A stretch of DNA of 64,000 bases from Muricoccus roseus (GTDB lineage Bacteria > Pseudomonadota > Alphaproteobacteria > Acetobacterales > Acetobacteraceae): contig NZ_FQZF01000002.1 in assembly GCF_900141905.1 (NCBI RefSeq), forward strand, positions 1-64,000, given 5' to 3'. The notes under the pieces are model-generated. The model did no database searches and had not been told where the DNA came from. It worked only from the letters and a program-made list of their open reading frames with translations. The position numbers were made by a program, and so were the translations under genes. Shown here piece after piece: positions 8,089 through 17,175 of the stretch (positions are counted from its first letter, which is position 1; each line of letters opens with the position of its first letter).

Positions 8089-9497
8089 GCGGCGGCGGAC
8101 TCCTCATGCGCCATGGTTGCGGAGAGAGAATTGGGGAGCGCGGCCCGCAATTGCATCGAGACCACGGCGCCCACCGGGGCTGCGCCGGTCGCATGGACCG
8201 GCTGGAGCCACGGGCTGCGGCCCGCCACCTGCCCGGGATGCCGCCCCGTGCCGGTGACGAGCACATCCACCACGCGCCCCACGCAGGCGCGGTTGAAGTC
8301 GTCCTGCTGCCTCCGCAGCACGGCCTGGAGGGCCTGGAGGCGGACATCCTTCTCCGCCTCGGCCACCGGCCCGGGCTGGGAGGCGGCCGGCGTGCCGGGC
8401 CGGGCCGAATACTTGAAGGAATAGGCGCCGGCGAAGCCGATCCGCTCGACCAGCCGCATGGTCGCCTCGAAATCCGCCGAGGTCTCGCCCGGATGGCCCA
8501 CGATGAAGTCGGAGGTGAGGGCGAGGTCGGGCCGGGCCTCCCGCAGCCGGTCGGCGAGGCGGATGTACAGCTCCGCCTTGTGCCCCCGGTTCATCGCCGC
8601 CAGCACCTTGTCCGAGCCGCTCTGCACCGGAAGGTGCAGGTAGGGCATGAGGGAGGGGATCTCCCCATGGGCCGAGATGAGGTCGTCATCCATGTCGCGC
8701 GGGTGGCTCGTCGTGTAGCGCAGACGGGCAACGCCGGGGATCTCGGCCAGTTCCCGCAGCAGCCGCGCCAGGCGCCATGTGTGGCCGTCCGGTGACGCGC
8801 CGGCCCAGGCATTCACGTTCTGGCCGAGCAGCGCGATTTCCCGCGCGCCGTTGGCGGCGAGCTGCCGCGCCTCCGCGAGGATGGCTGCGGCCGGGCGGGA
8901 GAACTCGGCACCGCGCGTATAGGGCACCACGCAGAAGGAGCAGAACTTGTCGCAGCCCTCCTGGATGGTCAGGAAGGCGACCGGCCCCTGCGGGGCGCGG
9001 GCCTCGGGCAGGTGGTCGAACTTGTCCTCCGCGGGGAAGTCCGTCTCGATCACGGCGCCGGCCGCGCGGCTGGCGCGGGCCACCATCTCCGGCAGGCGGT
9101 GATAGGTCTGCGGGCCGAGCACGATGTCCACCCAGGGCGCACGGGCCGTGATCTCGGCGCCCTCGGCCTGGGCGACGCAGCCGGCCACGGCGATCACGGT
9201 CTGCCGCCCCTCGGCGGCGCGGGCCTTCTTCGTCTCGCGCAGGCGGCCGAGGTCGGAGAAGACCTTCTCGCTCGCCTTTTCCCGGATGTGGCAGGTGTTG
9301 AGGATGACCATGTCGGCCTCCTCCGCGCTCTCGGTCGGCGCATAGCCCAGCGGAGCGAGGATGTCGGCCATCCGCCCGCTGTCATAGACATTCATCTGGC
9401 AGCCCCAGGTGCGGATCAGGAGCTTGCGCGCGGGCTTGGGTGCGACCCCTTCGGCGGGGGCCGGACCGGCCGGATAGGGGCCGGTGGAGCTGCTCAT
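8085..9497 (-). CDS. miaB: tRNA-2-methylthio-N6-dimethylallyladenosine synthase
   Basis: Radical-SAM methylthiotransferase acting on i6A37 of tRNAs. The N-terminal UPF0004 domain carries its cluster cysteines at about Cys33 ([14 protein letters not shown]), Cys69 ([14 protein letters not shown]) and Cys107 ([10 protein letters not shown]). The radical-SAM motif [16 protein letters not shown] has Cys182, Cys186 and Cys189. A C-terminal TRAM segment ends the protein. The ATG at 9497 gives 470 residues, close to E. coli MiaB (474); the 41 in-frame residues further upstream do not look like the family. Confidence 0.96.
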   Translation of the reverse strand: MSSSTGPYPAGPAPAEGVAPKPARKLLIRTWGCQMNVYDSGRMADILAPLGYAPTESAEEADMVILNTCHIREKASEKVFSDLGRLRETKKARAAEGRQTVIAVAGCVAQAEGAEITARAPWVDIVLGPQTYHRLPEMVARASRAAGAVIETDFPAEDKFDHLPEARAPQGPVAFLTIQEGCDKFCSFCVVPYTRGAEFSRPAAAILAEARQLAANGAREIALLGQNVNAWAGASPDGHTWRLARLLRELAEIPGVARLRYTTSHPRDMDDDLISAHGEIPSLMPYLHLPVQSGSDKVLAAMNRGHKAELYIRLADRLREARPDLALTSDFIVGHPGETSADFEATMRLVERIGFAGAYSFKYSARPGTPAASQPGPVAEAEKDVRLQALQAVLRRQQDDFNRACVGRVVDVLVTGTGRHPGQVAGRSPWLQPVHATGAAPVGAVVSMQLRAALPNSLSATMAHEESAAA

Positions 9498-9668
9498 GCG
9501 GAGAAAGACCCTCTCGTTCCGGGGCCCCGCCGCCTTCTGCGGGGGGACACGGGCGGGGGGGATGTGCGGCGCGGGGCCTTCGAGGTCAAGAAAAGCCCGG
9601 CCGCGGGAGGGGCGGCGCATCCATGAGGGGAGCGTCGCGGAGGCAGGCGATTCCCGTCAAGCCGCGCG

Positions 9669-10610
9669 TCATGCCGGCAGCGCGGCCTGGCCCGGGATCA
9701 GCACAGGCAGGGGCTTGGGCTCCCGGTTCTGGCGCAGGGTCGCGGCGCCCTCGGCCACCGTCGCCTCCGCGGCCGCCGAGAGGGCCTTGCGGTTGGGAAT
9801 GGCGGTGGGCGCCACCGGATCATGCAGGAGGATGGTGGCGCGCAGCCCGGCATGGCGGCACAGGCGCCAGGCATGGGGCCCGATCGACATGTCGCCGTAC
9901 CAGGCGAAGATCGGCCGGTCCCGCCGGCAGGCCGGCAGGCCGCCCAGGCGGTCATAGGCGACCGAGACGGGCTGGATCACCTCCGCCGCATCGGCCACCG
10001 CCAGGAAGGAGGAGCGGAAGGGCAGGACCCGCGTGCCGTCGGAGCTGGTGCCCTCGGGGAAGAGGATGAGGCTGTCGCCCGTGGCCAGGCGGTCCCGCAT
10101 CTCCTTGGCCTCGTTGCCCGTGCGCCCCCGCGAGCGGGAGACGAAGACGGTGCGGCCGAGCTTCGCGACCGTGCCGATCAGCGGCCACTGGCCGACCTCC
10201 GCCTTCGAGACGAAGGCCGCTTCCAGCGTCCCGCCCAGCACCATGATGTCGAGCCAGGAGGAGTGGTTGGCGAGGTAGAGGGTGCGGGGTGCCGGCCGGC
10301 GGTTGCCCACCACCCGGATCCGCATGCCGATGATGAAGCACATCACCCGCCAGTAGATCCGGGCGAAGGCGATCTTTCCCCGGCCGGGGAGCAGCAGCAG
10401 CACCGCCTGGACCGGAATGGCGAAGAGGGTCCAGAGGCTGGCGAAGAACAGGCGCCGCACCGCCCGGAAGCGGCCCCCGAAGGGGCGGTCCCCCATGACG
10501 TCGAACGCGCGCCCGCCGGGCACGACGCGGCGGAAGCGCAACGGCTTGCGCCGGCGCAGGCGGCTCGGAGGGGCCAGGGCCTCGGCGGGGTCGCGGATGG
10601 CGGCGTCCAT
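9669..10610 (-). CDS. plsC: 1-acyl-sn-glycerol-3-phosphate acyltransferase
   Basis: Membrane-associated enzyme converting lysophosphatidic acid to phosphatidic acid. A hydrophobic stretch at about residues 52-78 is followed by the catalytic NHSSWLD box (His116, Asp121) and the acceptor-binding FPEGTSSDGTRVLPF motif near residue 190. The length of 313 residues suits the alphaproteobacterial PlsC/OlsA group. Because olsB lies in the same neighbourhood, a role in the second acylation of ornithine lipid (OlsA) is possible; sequence alone does not separate the two. It heads the minus-strand block. Confidence 0.9.
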   Translation of the reverse strand: MDAAIRDPAEALAPPSRLRRRKPLRFRRVVPGGRAFDVMGDRPFGGRFRAVRRLFFASLWTLFAIPVQAVLLLLPGRGKIAFARIYWRVMCFIIGMRIRVVGNRRPAPRTLYLANHSSWLDIMVLGGTLEAAFVSKAEVGQWPLIGTVAKLGRTVFVSRSRGRTGNEAKEMRDRLATGDSLILFPEGTSSDGTRVLPFRSSFLAVADAAEVIQPVSVAYDRLGGLPACRRDRPIFAWYGDMSIGPHAWRLCRHAGLRATILLHDPVAPTAIPNRKALSAAAEATVAEGAATLRQNREPKPLPVLIPGQAALPA

Positions 10611-10732
10611 GGGCCGGGGTTAGCCCGGCAACGAAGACTCGTCCATGGCGCGGTGGTGACACCGGCGTGACGCCCCCTCGACCCCCGGGGCCGGGCGGTC
10701 CTAGTCTCCCGCCATCCAAAGGGACCGGTGAC

Positions 10733-12325
10733 ATGACCCAGCGACGCGACCTCCTCGGCCTGGCCCTGGCTTCGGGGGCCGCCTGGGCGGCGCCCGGATG
10801 GCTGGCGGGCGCGCGGGCGCAGAGGCCGGGCGGGACGCTCCGCATCGGCATGGCCGCGCCGAACACCACGCTGGACCCGCATCTGCTGAGCAACACGCCC
10901 AACAACGCCGTGTCCGGCCATATCTTCGACAGCCTGATCGTCAATGACGAACGGTCCCGCTCCACCCCGGGGCTGGCGGAATCCTGGACGCGCCGCGACG
11001 ACACGCATTGGGTGTTCCGCCTGCGGGATACACGCTTCCACGACGGCACGCCCTTCACGGCGGAGGACGCGATCGTCTCCCTCCAGCGCGCGACGGACCT
11101 GCCGAGCGCGGCCTCCTTCCGCACCTATACGCGCAGCATCAAGTCCATGTCCGCACCCGAGCCGCTGACCCTGGTGGTGGAGACGCGCGCGCCGGACCCG
11201 CTGCTGCTGAACTCGCTCAGCCGGGTGCGGATCATCAGCGCCAAGTTCAAGGACACGCCGAGCGCGGAGTACAATGCCGGCCGCGCCGCCATCGGCACAG
11301 GGCCCTACAAGCTGCAGGAATACATCCCCGGCAACCGCGTGGTGCTGGCCCGGAACGACGCCTGGTGGGGGCCGCGCACGCCTTGGGACACGGTGGTGCT
11401 GCGGGCCGTCACCGATGACGCGGCGCGGCTGGCCGGGCTGCTGGCGGGCGACCTCGACATCGTGGAGGCGGTGATCCAGGGCGGGGACCGGGTGAGGGCC
11501 GATGCGCGCTTCCACCTCATCCGCGGCGTCTCGTCCCGCTTCGTCTATCTGGGCACGGACCAGGTGAACGATGTCTCGCCCTTCATCACGGGGAATGACG
11601 GTCGCCCGCTGGACCGCAATCCGCTGAAGGACCTGCGCGTGCGCCAGGCGCTCTCCCTCGCGATCAACCGGCAGGCCATGGTCGAGCGGGTGATGGAGGG
11701 CGATGCGCTCATCGCCTCGCAGTTCCTGCCCAAGGGCAGCCCCGGCACCTCACCGAACCTCGAGCCGCCGCCCTTCGACCCGAACCGGGCCCGCGCCCTG
11801 CTGGCCGAGGCCGGCTACCCCCGCGGCTTTCGGCTGACCGTGCATGGGCCGAACGACCGCTACATCAACGACGCGAAGATCGTGCAGGCCGTGGCGCAGA
11901 TGTTCACCCGGGTCGGCGTCGAGACGAAGGCGGAGGTGATGCCCTGGTCCACCTATGCCGGGAAGAACAGCCAGCGCACGGAGCATTCGGTGTTCCTGGG
12001 CGCCTGGGGCGTGAACACGGGCGAGACCTCGAACCCCATGTCGGCCCTCGTCGCCACCCGCGACGCGCAGGCGGGGCTGGGCGTCAGCAATGGCGGGCGC
12101 TACGCCAACCCCGAGGTGGACCGGCGCCTGAAGGAGGCGCTGCGGACCATGGAAGACGATGCGCGCAACACCCTGCTGGGCGAGGCGAGCGAGATCCTGT
12201 TCCGGGACGTGGCGCTGATTCCGCTGCATCACGAGGTCTCGGTCTGGGCGGCTCGCCGTGGCGTGAACTATGTGGCGCGGGCCGACCAGGCGACGCTGGC
12301 GGTCGGCGTGAAGCAGGAGGACTGA
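10733..12325 (+). CDS. ABC transporter solute-binding protein, family 5 (dipeptide/oligopeptide type)
   Basis: Periplasmic binding protein of 530 residues. The N-terminus has a twin-arginine-like signal (TQRRDLLGLALASGAAW) ending near GARAQRPGG. The SBP_bac_5 pattern follows: GTLRIGMAAPNTTLDPHL, ESWTRRDDTHWVFRLRD, RFHDGTPFTAEDAIVSL, IGTGPYKLQEY and VRQALSLAINRQAMVE. Members bind peptides, glutathione, nickel or opines. No ABC permease or ATPase gene is nearby. It forms an apparent operon with an alpha/beta hydrolase and a gamma-glutamyltransferase, so a gamma-glutamyl or peptide-like ligand is plausible by inference. Confidence 0.9.
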   Translation: MTQRRDLLGLALASGAAWAAPGWLAGARAQRPGGTLRIGMAAPNTTLDPHLLSNTPNNAVSGHIFDSLIVNDERSRSTPGLAESWTRRDDTHWVFRLRDTRFHDGTPFTAEDAIVSLQRATDLPSAASFRTYTRSIKSMSAPEPLTLVVETRAPDPLLLNSLSRVRIISAKFKDTPSAEYNAGRAAIGTGPYKLQEYIPGNRVVLARNDAWWGPRTPWDTVVLRAVTDDAARLAGLLAGDLDIVEAVIQGGDRVRADARFHLIRGVSSRFVYLGTDQVNDVSPFITGNDGRPLDRNPLKDLRVRQALSLAINRQAMVERVMEGDALIASQFLPKGSPGTSPNLEPPPFDPNRARALLAEAGYPRGFRLTVHGPNDRYINDAKIVQAVAQMFTRVGVETKAEVMPWSTYAGKNSQRTEHSVFLGAWGVNTGETSNPMSALVATRDAQAGLGVSNGGRYANPEVDRRLKEALRTMEDDARNTLLGEASEILFRDVALIPLHHEVSVWAARRGVNYVARADQATLAVGVKQED

Positions 12326-12329
12326 GACC

Positions 12330-13181
12330 TTGCCCGACACCCCCGTTCCCGCCCCGGGCGTGGAAGCGAAGCTGCGCGCCACCTATGATGTCGGCAAGAC
12401 CGCGATCTATTCCGCCAAGGTCGATCCGCGTTTCCAGTACTGCCTCTACGTGCCGCCCCAGATTGGGCCGGAGACGGAGCTGGTGGTCTGCGTTCACGGC
12501 ACGTCCCGCACCTCCTTTCTCGATTTCCGGGACGGCTTCGCCGAGTTCGGGCGCTGGAACGACTGCGTGATCCTCTGCCCGATCTTTCCCATCGGGCCGC
12601 TCGGGGATGGGGCGCGCAGCGGCTACAAGTACATGCAGGAAGGCGACATCCGGTACGACCGGGTGCTGCTGGGCATGGTGGAGGAGGTGGCGGCGAAATA
12701 TGGCCGCGCCTGGGAGAGGTTCGCCCTGTTCGGCTTCTCCGGCGGCGGGCACTTCACGCACCGCTTCGCCATCCTCCATCCGCGCAGGCTCTGGGCGGCC
12801 TGCATCGGCGCCTCCGGCTCCGTCACCCTGCTCGACACGAAGCGCGACTGGTGGGTGGGCATCCGGAACCTGGAGGAGGTCTTCGGCATCGCCTTCGACC
12901 GCGAGGGGCTGGCCGAGGTACCGGTGCAGATGCTGGTGGGCGATGCCGATCTCGAGACCTGGGAGATCACCCACCGGCCCGGCGGTACCTACTGGATGGA
13001 GGGCGCGAACGATGCCGGTAGCACGCGGCCGGAGCGGCTGCGGGCCCTGCAGAAGTCCTTCGAGGAGGCGGGCGTGACGGTGCGCTTCGACCTGGTGCCG
13101 GGCGTGGCGCATAGCCGCATGCAGGTGATCGACCGGGTGCAGGACTTCCTGGCCTGCCTGCTGAAGAAGAAGCGCGCCTGA
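12330..13181 (+). CDS. Alpha/beta hydrolase
   Basis: A 283-residue alpha/beta-hydrolase-fold enzyme with an oxyanion-side VVCVHGTSR (near residue 55) and a nucleophile elbow GFSGGG (Ser137). A likely acid lies in VGDADLETW near residue 215 and a histidine in VAHSRM near 263. The start is a TTG at 12330, five bases after the binding-protein stop, with GGAGG upstream; no better in-frame ATG precedes the conserved region. The substrate is unknown. Tight packing between the solute-binding protein and gamma-glutamyltransferase suggests a shared peptide or amide catabolic role. Confidence 0.82.
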   Translation: MPDTPVPAPGVEAKLRATYDVGKTAIYSAKVDPRFQYCLYVPPQIGPETELVVCVHGTSRTSFLDFRDGFAEFGRWNDCVILCPIFPIGPLGDGARSGYKYMQEGDIRYDRVLLGMVEEVAAKYGRAWERFALFGFSGGGHFTHRFAILHPRRLWAACIGASGSVTLLDTKRDWWVGIRNLEEVFGIAFDREGLAEVPVQMLVGDADLETWEITHRPGGTYWMEGANDAGSTRPERLRALQKSFEEAGVTVRFDLVPGVAHSRMQVIDRVQDFLACLLKKKRA

Positions 13182-13182
13182 C

Positions 13183-14790
13183 ATGCCCGGAATGATCGTG
13201 GCCCCGCAGCCGGAGGCGGTGGAGGCCGGTGCGCGCGTGCTGGAGCGCGGCGGCAACGCGGTGGATGCCGCCATCGCCTGCGGGCTGGTGCAGGGGGTGG
13301 TGGACCCGCAGATGGTCGGCATCGGCGGCTTCGGCTCCATGCAGGTCTTCATGCCGAAGCGTGGCGTGCACAAGGTGCTGGAGTTCTTCTCCCGCGCGCC
13401 GCTCGCCGCGACGCCGGACATGTGGGCGGACAAGCTCCTGGGCCAGTCGCGCGACGGCTTCGCCTTCCTGCTGGAAGGCGGGATCAGCGAGGCGGGGCAT
13501 CTGGCCGTCTGTACGCCCGGCAACGTGGCGGGCTATGCCGAGGCGCTGAGCCGCTGGGGCACGATGGAGTGGCGGGACGTGTTCCAGCCGGCCATCGCCC
13601 AGGCCCGCCAGGGCTGGATGGTGCGGCCGCATGTGCACTGGTTCTGGAGCCAGGACCAGTCCGCCAGCGGACAGGTGAACACCATCGACAAGCTGCGGAT
13701 GACCGCGACCGGGCGCCGCGTCTATTTCCGCGAGGATGGCAGCCTCAAGCGGCTGGGCGATATCATCCACAACCCCGACATGGCGCGCGGCCTGGAGCGG
13801 CTGGCCGAAGCGGGGCCGGAGCTGTTTTACACCGGCGAGATGGCCGAGGAGATCGCGGCCGACTTCAAGGCCCATGGCGGGCTGATCGGGATGGAGGACC
13901 TGCGGAGCTACAAGCCCAGCCTCGCCGATCCGATCTGGGGCGAGTACCGGGGCCATCGCATCGCCACCAACCCGCCGCCGAGCAGCGGCTTCGCCATGCT
14001 CCAGGTGCTGCACATCCTCGAGCATTTCGACATGGGGTCGCTCCTCCATGGCGGGGTGGAGCATGTCCGCATCCTGGCCGAGGCCATGAAGCGCATGACC
14101 ATCGACAAGGACCGCAACATGTCCGACCCGGCCTTCGTGCCGGTGCCGACGGAACAGCTCCTCTCCCGCGACTACACGGCGGGCGTGGCGGACGGCATTC
14201 GCCGCGGCGAGAGGCTGCGCGTGACGCGGCTGGAGCGGAAGACCGAGCGCGACACCACCCATGTCTCCGTGGTGGACGGGGAGGGGAACTGCGTGACGAT
14301 GACGCATACCCTCGGCAGCCCCTCCGGCGCGATCACCGAGGGGCTGGGCTTCATGTACAACGGCTCCATGAGCCGCTTCGACCCGCGCCCGGGCCATGCC
14401 GGCTCCATCGCCCCGGGCAAGCGCCGCGCCTCCTCCTCCGCGCCCACCATCGTCTTCCAGGGCGACGCGCCCCGGATCGTCATCGGCGCGCCGGGTGGCA
14501 GCTACATCGCGCCGGCTGTCGCGCAGGGCATCAGCAACGTGCTGGATTTCGGCATGTCCATGTCCGATGCCGTGGCGGCCCCGCGTGTCGTGGCGGTGTC
14601 GGATTCCATCGACGTATCCAACCGCATCCGCCGGGACGTGACGGATGCGCTGGCGGGCATGGGCTATGACATCAAGCGGAGCTGGATGAGCTACGCCTTC
14701 GCCGCCCTGCACGGCATCCAGGTGAAGGGCGAGGAGCTGGAGGGCGGGGCCGACCCCCAGCGGGACGGCATGGCGCTCCGGGTGGGCTGA
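13183..14790 (+). CDS. Gamma-glutamyltransferase family Ntn-hydrolase
   Basis: Self-processing Ntn-hydrolase of 535 residues. The N-terminal part MIVAPQPEAVEAGARVLERG-GNAVDAAIA matches the large-subunit start. The autocleavage/nucleophile site DTTHVSVVDGEG places the catalytic threonine at about Thr358, and the small subunit shows GSPSGAITEGLGFMYN and GAPGGSYIAPAVAQ. No signal peptide is evident, so it may be cytoplasmic, unlike secreted GGTs. It starts one base after the preceding stop. Activity could be hydrolysis of glutathione or of another gamma-glutamyl amide, or a cephalosporin-acylase-like side reaction. Confidence 0.9.
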   Translation: MPGMIVAPQPEAVEAGARVLERGGNAVDAAIACGLVQGVVDPQMVGIGGFGSMQVFMPKRGVHKVLEFFSRAPLAATPDMWADKLLGQSRDGFAFLLEGGISEAGHLAVCTPGNVAGYAEALSRWGTMEWRDVFQPAIAQARQGWMVRPHVHWFWSQDQSASGQVNTIDKLRMTATGRRVYFREDGSLKRLGDIIHNPDMARGLERLAEAGPELFYTGEMAEEIAADFKAHGGLIGMEDLRSYKPSLADPIWGEYRGHRIATNPPPSSGFAMLQVLHILEHFDMGSLLHGGVEHVRILAEAMKRMTIDKDRNMSDPAFVPVPTEQLLSRDYTAGVADGIRRGERLRVTRLERKTERDTTHVSVVDGEGNCVTMTHTLGSPSGAITEGLGFMYNGSMSRFDPRPGHAGSIAPGKRRASSSAPTIVFQGDAPRIVIGAPGGSYIAPAVAQGISNVLDFGMSMSDAVAAPRVVAVSDSIDVSNRIRRDVTDALAGMGYDIKRSWMSYAFAALHGIQVKGEELEGGADPQRDGMALRVG

Positions 14791-14800
14791 AGGGAAGAGG

Positions 14801-14828
14801 GGCGGGCGGGCTACTCGCCCGTCCCGCC
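14801..14828. terminator. Hairpin between convergent gamma-glutamyltransferase and olsB genes
   Basis: GGCGGGCGGGC (14801-14811) pairs with GCCCGTCCCGCC (14817-14828) with one bulged base, and the loop contains the olsB stop codon. Its position between convergent stops fits a shared terminator, although no T-run follows on either strand. Confidence 0.5.
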
Positions 14829-15620
14829 CAGCTTCCGCTCATAGTGCTTGTAGTACTTGGCAGTCACCTGGTCGGTCTTCACGACCACGCAGACATCGGT
14901 GGTGTTGAACTGCCGGTCCACTACGGCGCCATCGCCCACATAGCCGCCGAGGCGGAGATAGCCCTTCACCAGCGGTGGCAGGTCGGCCAGCACGCGCTTC
15001 GCATCCATGGCCGCCGGATCCATCCGGTTCATCGGTACATAGAGATCCGGCAGGGCGCGGGGCCGCAGCTCCGGCGGTGCCAGATGGCTGGTGTAGAGAT
15101 AGGTCAGCGGCTCGGCGAGCAACTCTGGATCGGTGCCTGGCAGGGAGGCGCAGCCGAACATCACCGCGATCCGGTGCTGGAACACATAGGCCGCAATACC
15201 CTGCCAAAGCAGCTGCAGCGTGCCGCGGGTGCGGTAGCCCTCATCCACGCAGGACCGCCCCAACTCCAGCAACCCGCCATCCAGCCTGAGCAGTGGGGTC
15301 AGGTCGTATTCGGAGGCCGAGTAGAACCCTCCCACCCGATCCGCCGCGGGGCGGCGAATCAGCCGGTATGTGCCGACCACGGCCTTCGCGCCCTCGCCCC
15401 TGTCATGGTCGAGGACGAGCAGATGGTCCGCGACGGGGTCATAGGCATCGGCATCGCGCCGCGCGGCGGCGGTGGCGGCATCGGGATGCGCGCCCATCTC
15501 CTCATAGAAGACGCGCCAGCGGAGTGCCTGGGCCGCATCCACTTCCGCCGCGCTTTCCGCGATCCGGACGCCGAGGCTACCGCTGCGAATTTCCGCGAAG
15601 CCGGGAGGCAGCTCGATCAT
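14811..15620 (-). CDS. olsB: L-ornithine N-alpha-acyltransferase (OlsB-type GNAT)
   Basis: Acyltransferase of 269 residues that transfers 3-hydroxyacyl chains from ACP to ornithine, the first step of ornithine-lipid synthesis. Family traits are LRWRVFYEEMGA near residue 35, DADAYDPVADHLLVLD near 60, VVGTYRLIRR, LELGRSCVDEGYRTRGTLQLLW, and DLYVPMNRMDP. Hydrolase-like ('hemolysin') annotations are common for the same family. Its start overlaps the fur stop by 4 bases, so the two genes are likely translationally coupled. Confidence 0.88.
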   Translation of the reverse strand: MIELPPGFAEIRSGSLGVRIAESAAEVDAAQALRWRVFYEEMGAHPDAATAAARRDADAYDPVADHLLVLDHDRGEGAKAVVGTYRLIRRPAADRVGGFYSASEYDLTPLLRLDGGLLELGRSCVDEGYRTRGTLQLLWQGIAAYVFQHRIAVMFGCASLPGTDPELLAEPLTYLYTSHLAPPELRPRALPDLYVPMNRMDPAAMDAKRVLADLPPLVKGYLRLGGYVGDGAVVDRQFNTTDVCVVVKTDQVTAKYYKHYERKLGGTGE

Positions 15621-16147
15621 CCGCCGTCCTTCTTCGTGGCCGTCCCGGGCCGGCGCTTCGCCTCCGGCGCAGGGGCTGGGGCGGGGGCCTTCTTCCCGAA
15701 CAGCTCCAGCCGCTGCTGCACCAGGGTGAAGCCATAGCGGGCCGCGATCGACTGGACGAGGCGCTCATGCTCCTCATCCTCGAACTCGATCACCGTGCCG
15801 GTGTCGACATCGATCAGGTGATGGTGGTGGCCGCGATCGGCCGGGTCGTAGCGGGAGCGGCCGCCCCCGAAGTCGCGCCGCTCGAGGATGCCCTTCTCCT
15901 CCAGCAGCCGGACCGTGCGGTAGACGGTGGCGATGGAGACCTTGCTGTCGAGCGCGATGGCGCGCCGGTACAGCTCCTCTACGTCCGGATGGTCCTCCGC
16001 CTCGGAGAGGACGCGGGCGATCAGGCGGCGTTGCCCGGTCATCTTCAGGCCCCGCTCGATGCAGAGCCGCTCGATCCGGGTGGGGTCGGCCCCTTGTGGG
16101 CCCTTGCCCTGCGGCGCCTTGGCGTGTGTGTGAGTGGCGTGGTCCAT
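15617..16147 (-). CDS. fur: Fur-family metal-responsive regulator
   Basis: Winged-helix repressor of 176 residues with LKMTGQRRLIARVLSEAEDHPDVEELYRRA, then SIATVYRTVRLLEEKGILERRDF. The metal-site cluster is HHHHLIDVDTGTVIEF. The CxxC zinc ligands of gamma-type Fur are absent, as is usual in the alphaproteobacterial Fur/Mur group; the only cysteine lies in the N-terminal helix. A histidine-rich N-terminus and an Ala/Pro-rich tail after ELFGKK are extra. The ATG at 16147 is used because sequence upstream is not family-like. It may sense Fe or Mn. Confidence 0.9.
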   Translation of the reverse strand: MDHATHTHAKAPQGKGPQGADPTRIERLCIERGLKMTGQRRLIARVLSEAEDHPDVEELYRRAIALDSKVSIATVYRTVRLLEEKGILERRDFGGGRSRYDPADRGHHHHLIDVDTGTVIEFEDEEHERLVQSIAARYGFTLVQQRLELFGKKAPAPAPAPEAKRRPGTATKKDGG

Positions 16148-16289
16148 GATGATCCCGTTCGGGCGCAGACTACCCCGCCCCAGCCTTGGCGCCAAACGGC
16201 CCCGCGCGGGACCGCCCTTCTGCCGGCTCCACCGGGCTTGGCCGGGACCCGGCCCGGAGGCCGCCGTCCCGCGCCGTGCCCGGCGGCGA

Positions 16290-16745
16290 TCAGTCCTTCG
16301 CGCCCCGCCCGCGCCGCGTGGGCCGCGGCCGGGTGCCGAGGCCGATCTTCTTCGCGAGCGAGGAGCGATGCTCCGCATAGGCCGGCGCGACCATCGGGTA
16401 GTCCGGCGGCAGTCCCCAGCGCTCCCGATACTGCTCCGGCGTCATGTTATAGGCGGTCTTGAGGTGGCGCTTCAGCATCTTCAGCTTCTTGCCGTCCTCG
16501 AGGCACACCAGATACTCGGGCGTGATGCTCTTCTTCACCGCCACGGCCGGCTCCGGCCGGGTGGGCGGAACCACCTCGGCGGGGCGGCCCAGCCCGGCCA
16601 GGGTCCGGTGCACATTCTCGATCAGCGCTGCCAGCTCGCCGGGCGGCACGGGGTTGTTCGAGACATGGGCGGCCACGATCTGTGCCGTCAGGCCCAGCAC
16701 ATTGCCCTCGGTACTCTCCCGCACCGTTGTTGTGCTATCCGCCAT
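16290..16745 (-). CDS. MucR/Ros-family transcriptional regulator
   Basis: DNA-binding regulator of 151 residues. The zinc-finger-like region near residues 75-125 carries SITPEYLVCLEDGKKLKMLK, RHLKTAYNMTPEQYRERWGL and the PPDYPMVAPAYAEHRSSLAK tail that defines MucR. The N-terminal half with LGLTAQIVAAHVSNNPV is the oligomerisation region. MucR proteins act as global, H-NS-like silencers in alphaproteobacteria. It diverges from a TusA-like gene over about 150 bases. Confidence 0.93.
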   Translation of the reverse strand: MADSTTTVRESTEGNVLGLTAQIVAAHVSNNPVPPGELAALIENVHRTLAGLGRPAEVVPPTRPEPAVAVKKSITPEYLVCLEDGKKLKMLKRHLKTAYNMTPEQYRERWGLPPDYPMVAPAYAEHRSSLAKKIGLGTRPRPTRRGRGAKD

Positions 16746-16892
16746 TCCGAACCCCCTCGATCCGTGCAGATGCCCGCAGATTCCACTGCATGGAAGACAT
16801 TCGCATGAATCGTGCACTTGTTGCGACGCGATTCGCAGCTGATCTACAGCATCTGCCCTATCAATAACAGCGAAGATTGAAAGGCCACCCGG
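16746..16892. promoter_or_regulatory. Divergent promoter region of the mucR and tusA-like genes
   Basis: A 147-base intergenic region less GC-rich than its surroundings. It contains an inverted pair GAATCG (16807-16812) and CGATTC (16829-16834) separated by 16 bases. MucR-family proteins often repress their own genes, so this region is a candidate autoregulatory site. No exact promoter is claimed. Confidence 0.4.
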
Positions 16893-17165
16893 ATGCACAA
16901 AGAAATCGCCGTTCCGGGAAATCCCGGTATGCCGGGCGAGACTTGCAGCCTGGATATCACCCGCGACACCTGCCCGATGACCTTCGTGCGCACGCGCCTC
17001 GCCCTCGACCGCATGGCGCCGGGCGAGGTCCTGCTCGTCAGCCTCCGGGGGGAGGAGCCCCGCAGCAACGTCCCGCGCACGGCCGCCGAGCAGGGACACG
17101 TCGTGCTCGGCACCAGGGATGAGGCGGACGGAACCACCCGCCTCTGGATCCGAAAGGGCGGCTAG
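16893..17165 (+). CDS. TusA/SirA-like sulfur-carrier family protein
   Basis: Small protein of 90 residues with the TusA fold signature: LDITRDTCPMTFVRTRLALD with the conserved Cys-Pro at residues 27-28, followed by LAPGEVLLVSLRG-like sequence (here MAPGEVLLVSLRGEE). It ends in a strand with TRLWIRK. In this family the cysteine carries persulfide sulfur for thiolation of tRNA or cofactors. It is a single gene between mucR and rimI, with no desulfurase nearby, so its partner is unknown. The ATG at 16893 is the first suitable start. Confidence 0.82.
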   Translation: MHKEIAVPGNPGMPGETCSLDITRDTCPMTFVRTRLALDRMAPGEVLLVSLRGEEPRSNVPRTAAEQGHVVLGTRDEADGTTRLWIRKGG

Positions 17166-17175
17166 AAAGGAAGTA

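Noticed and set aside
15617-16378. A longer Fur protein starting at 16378
   Set aside because: The extra residues are Arg/Gly/Ala-rich shadow sequence overlapping the mucR end, while the ATG at 16147 gives a normal Fur.
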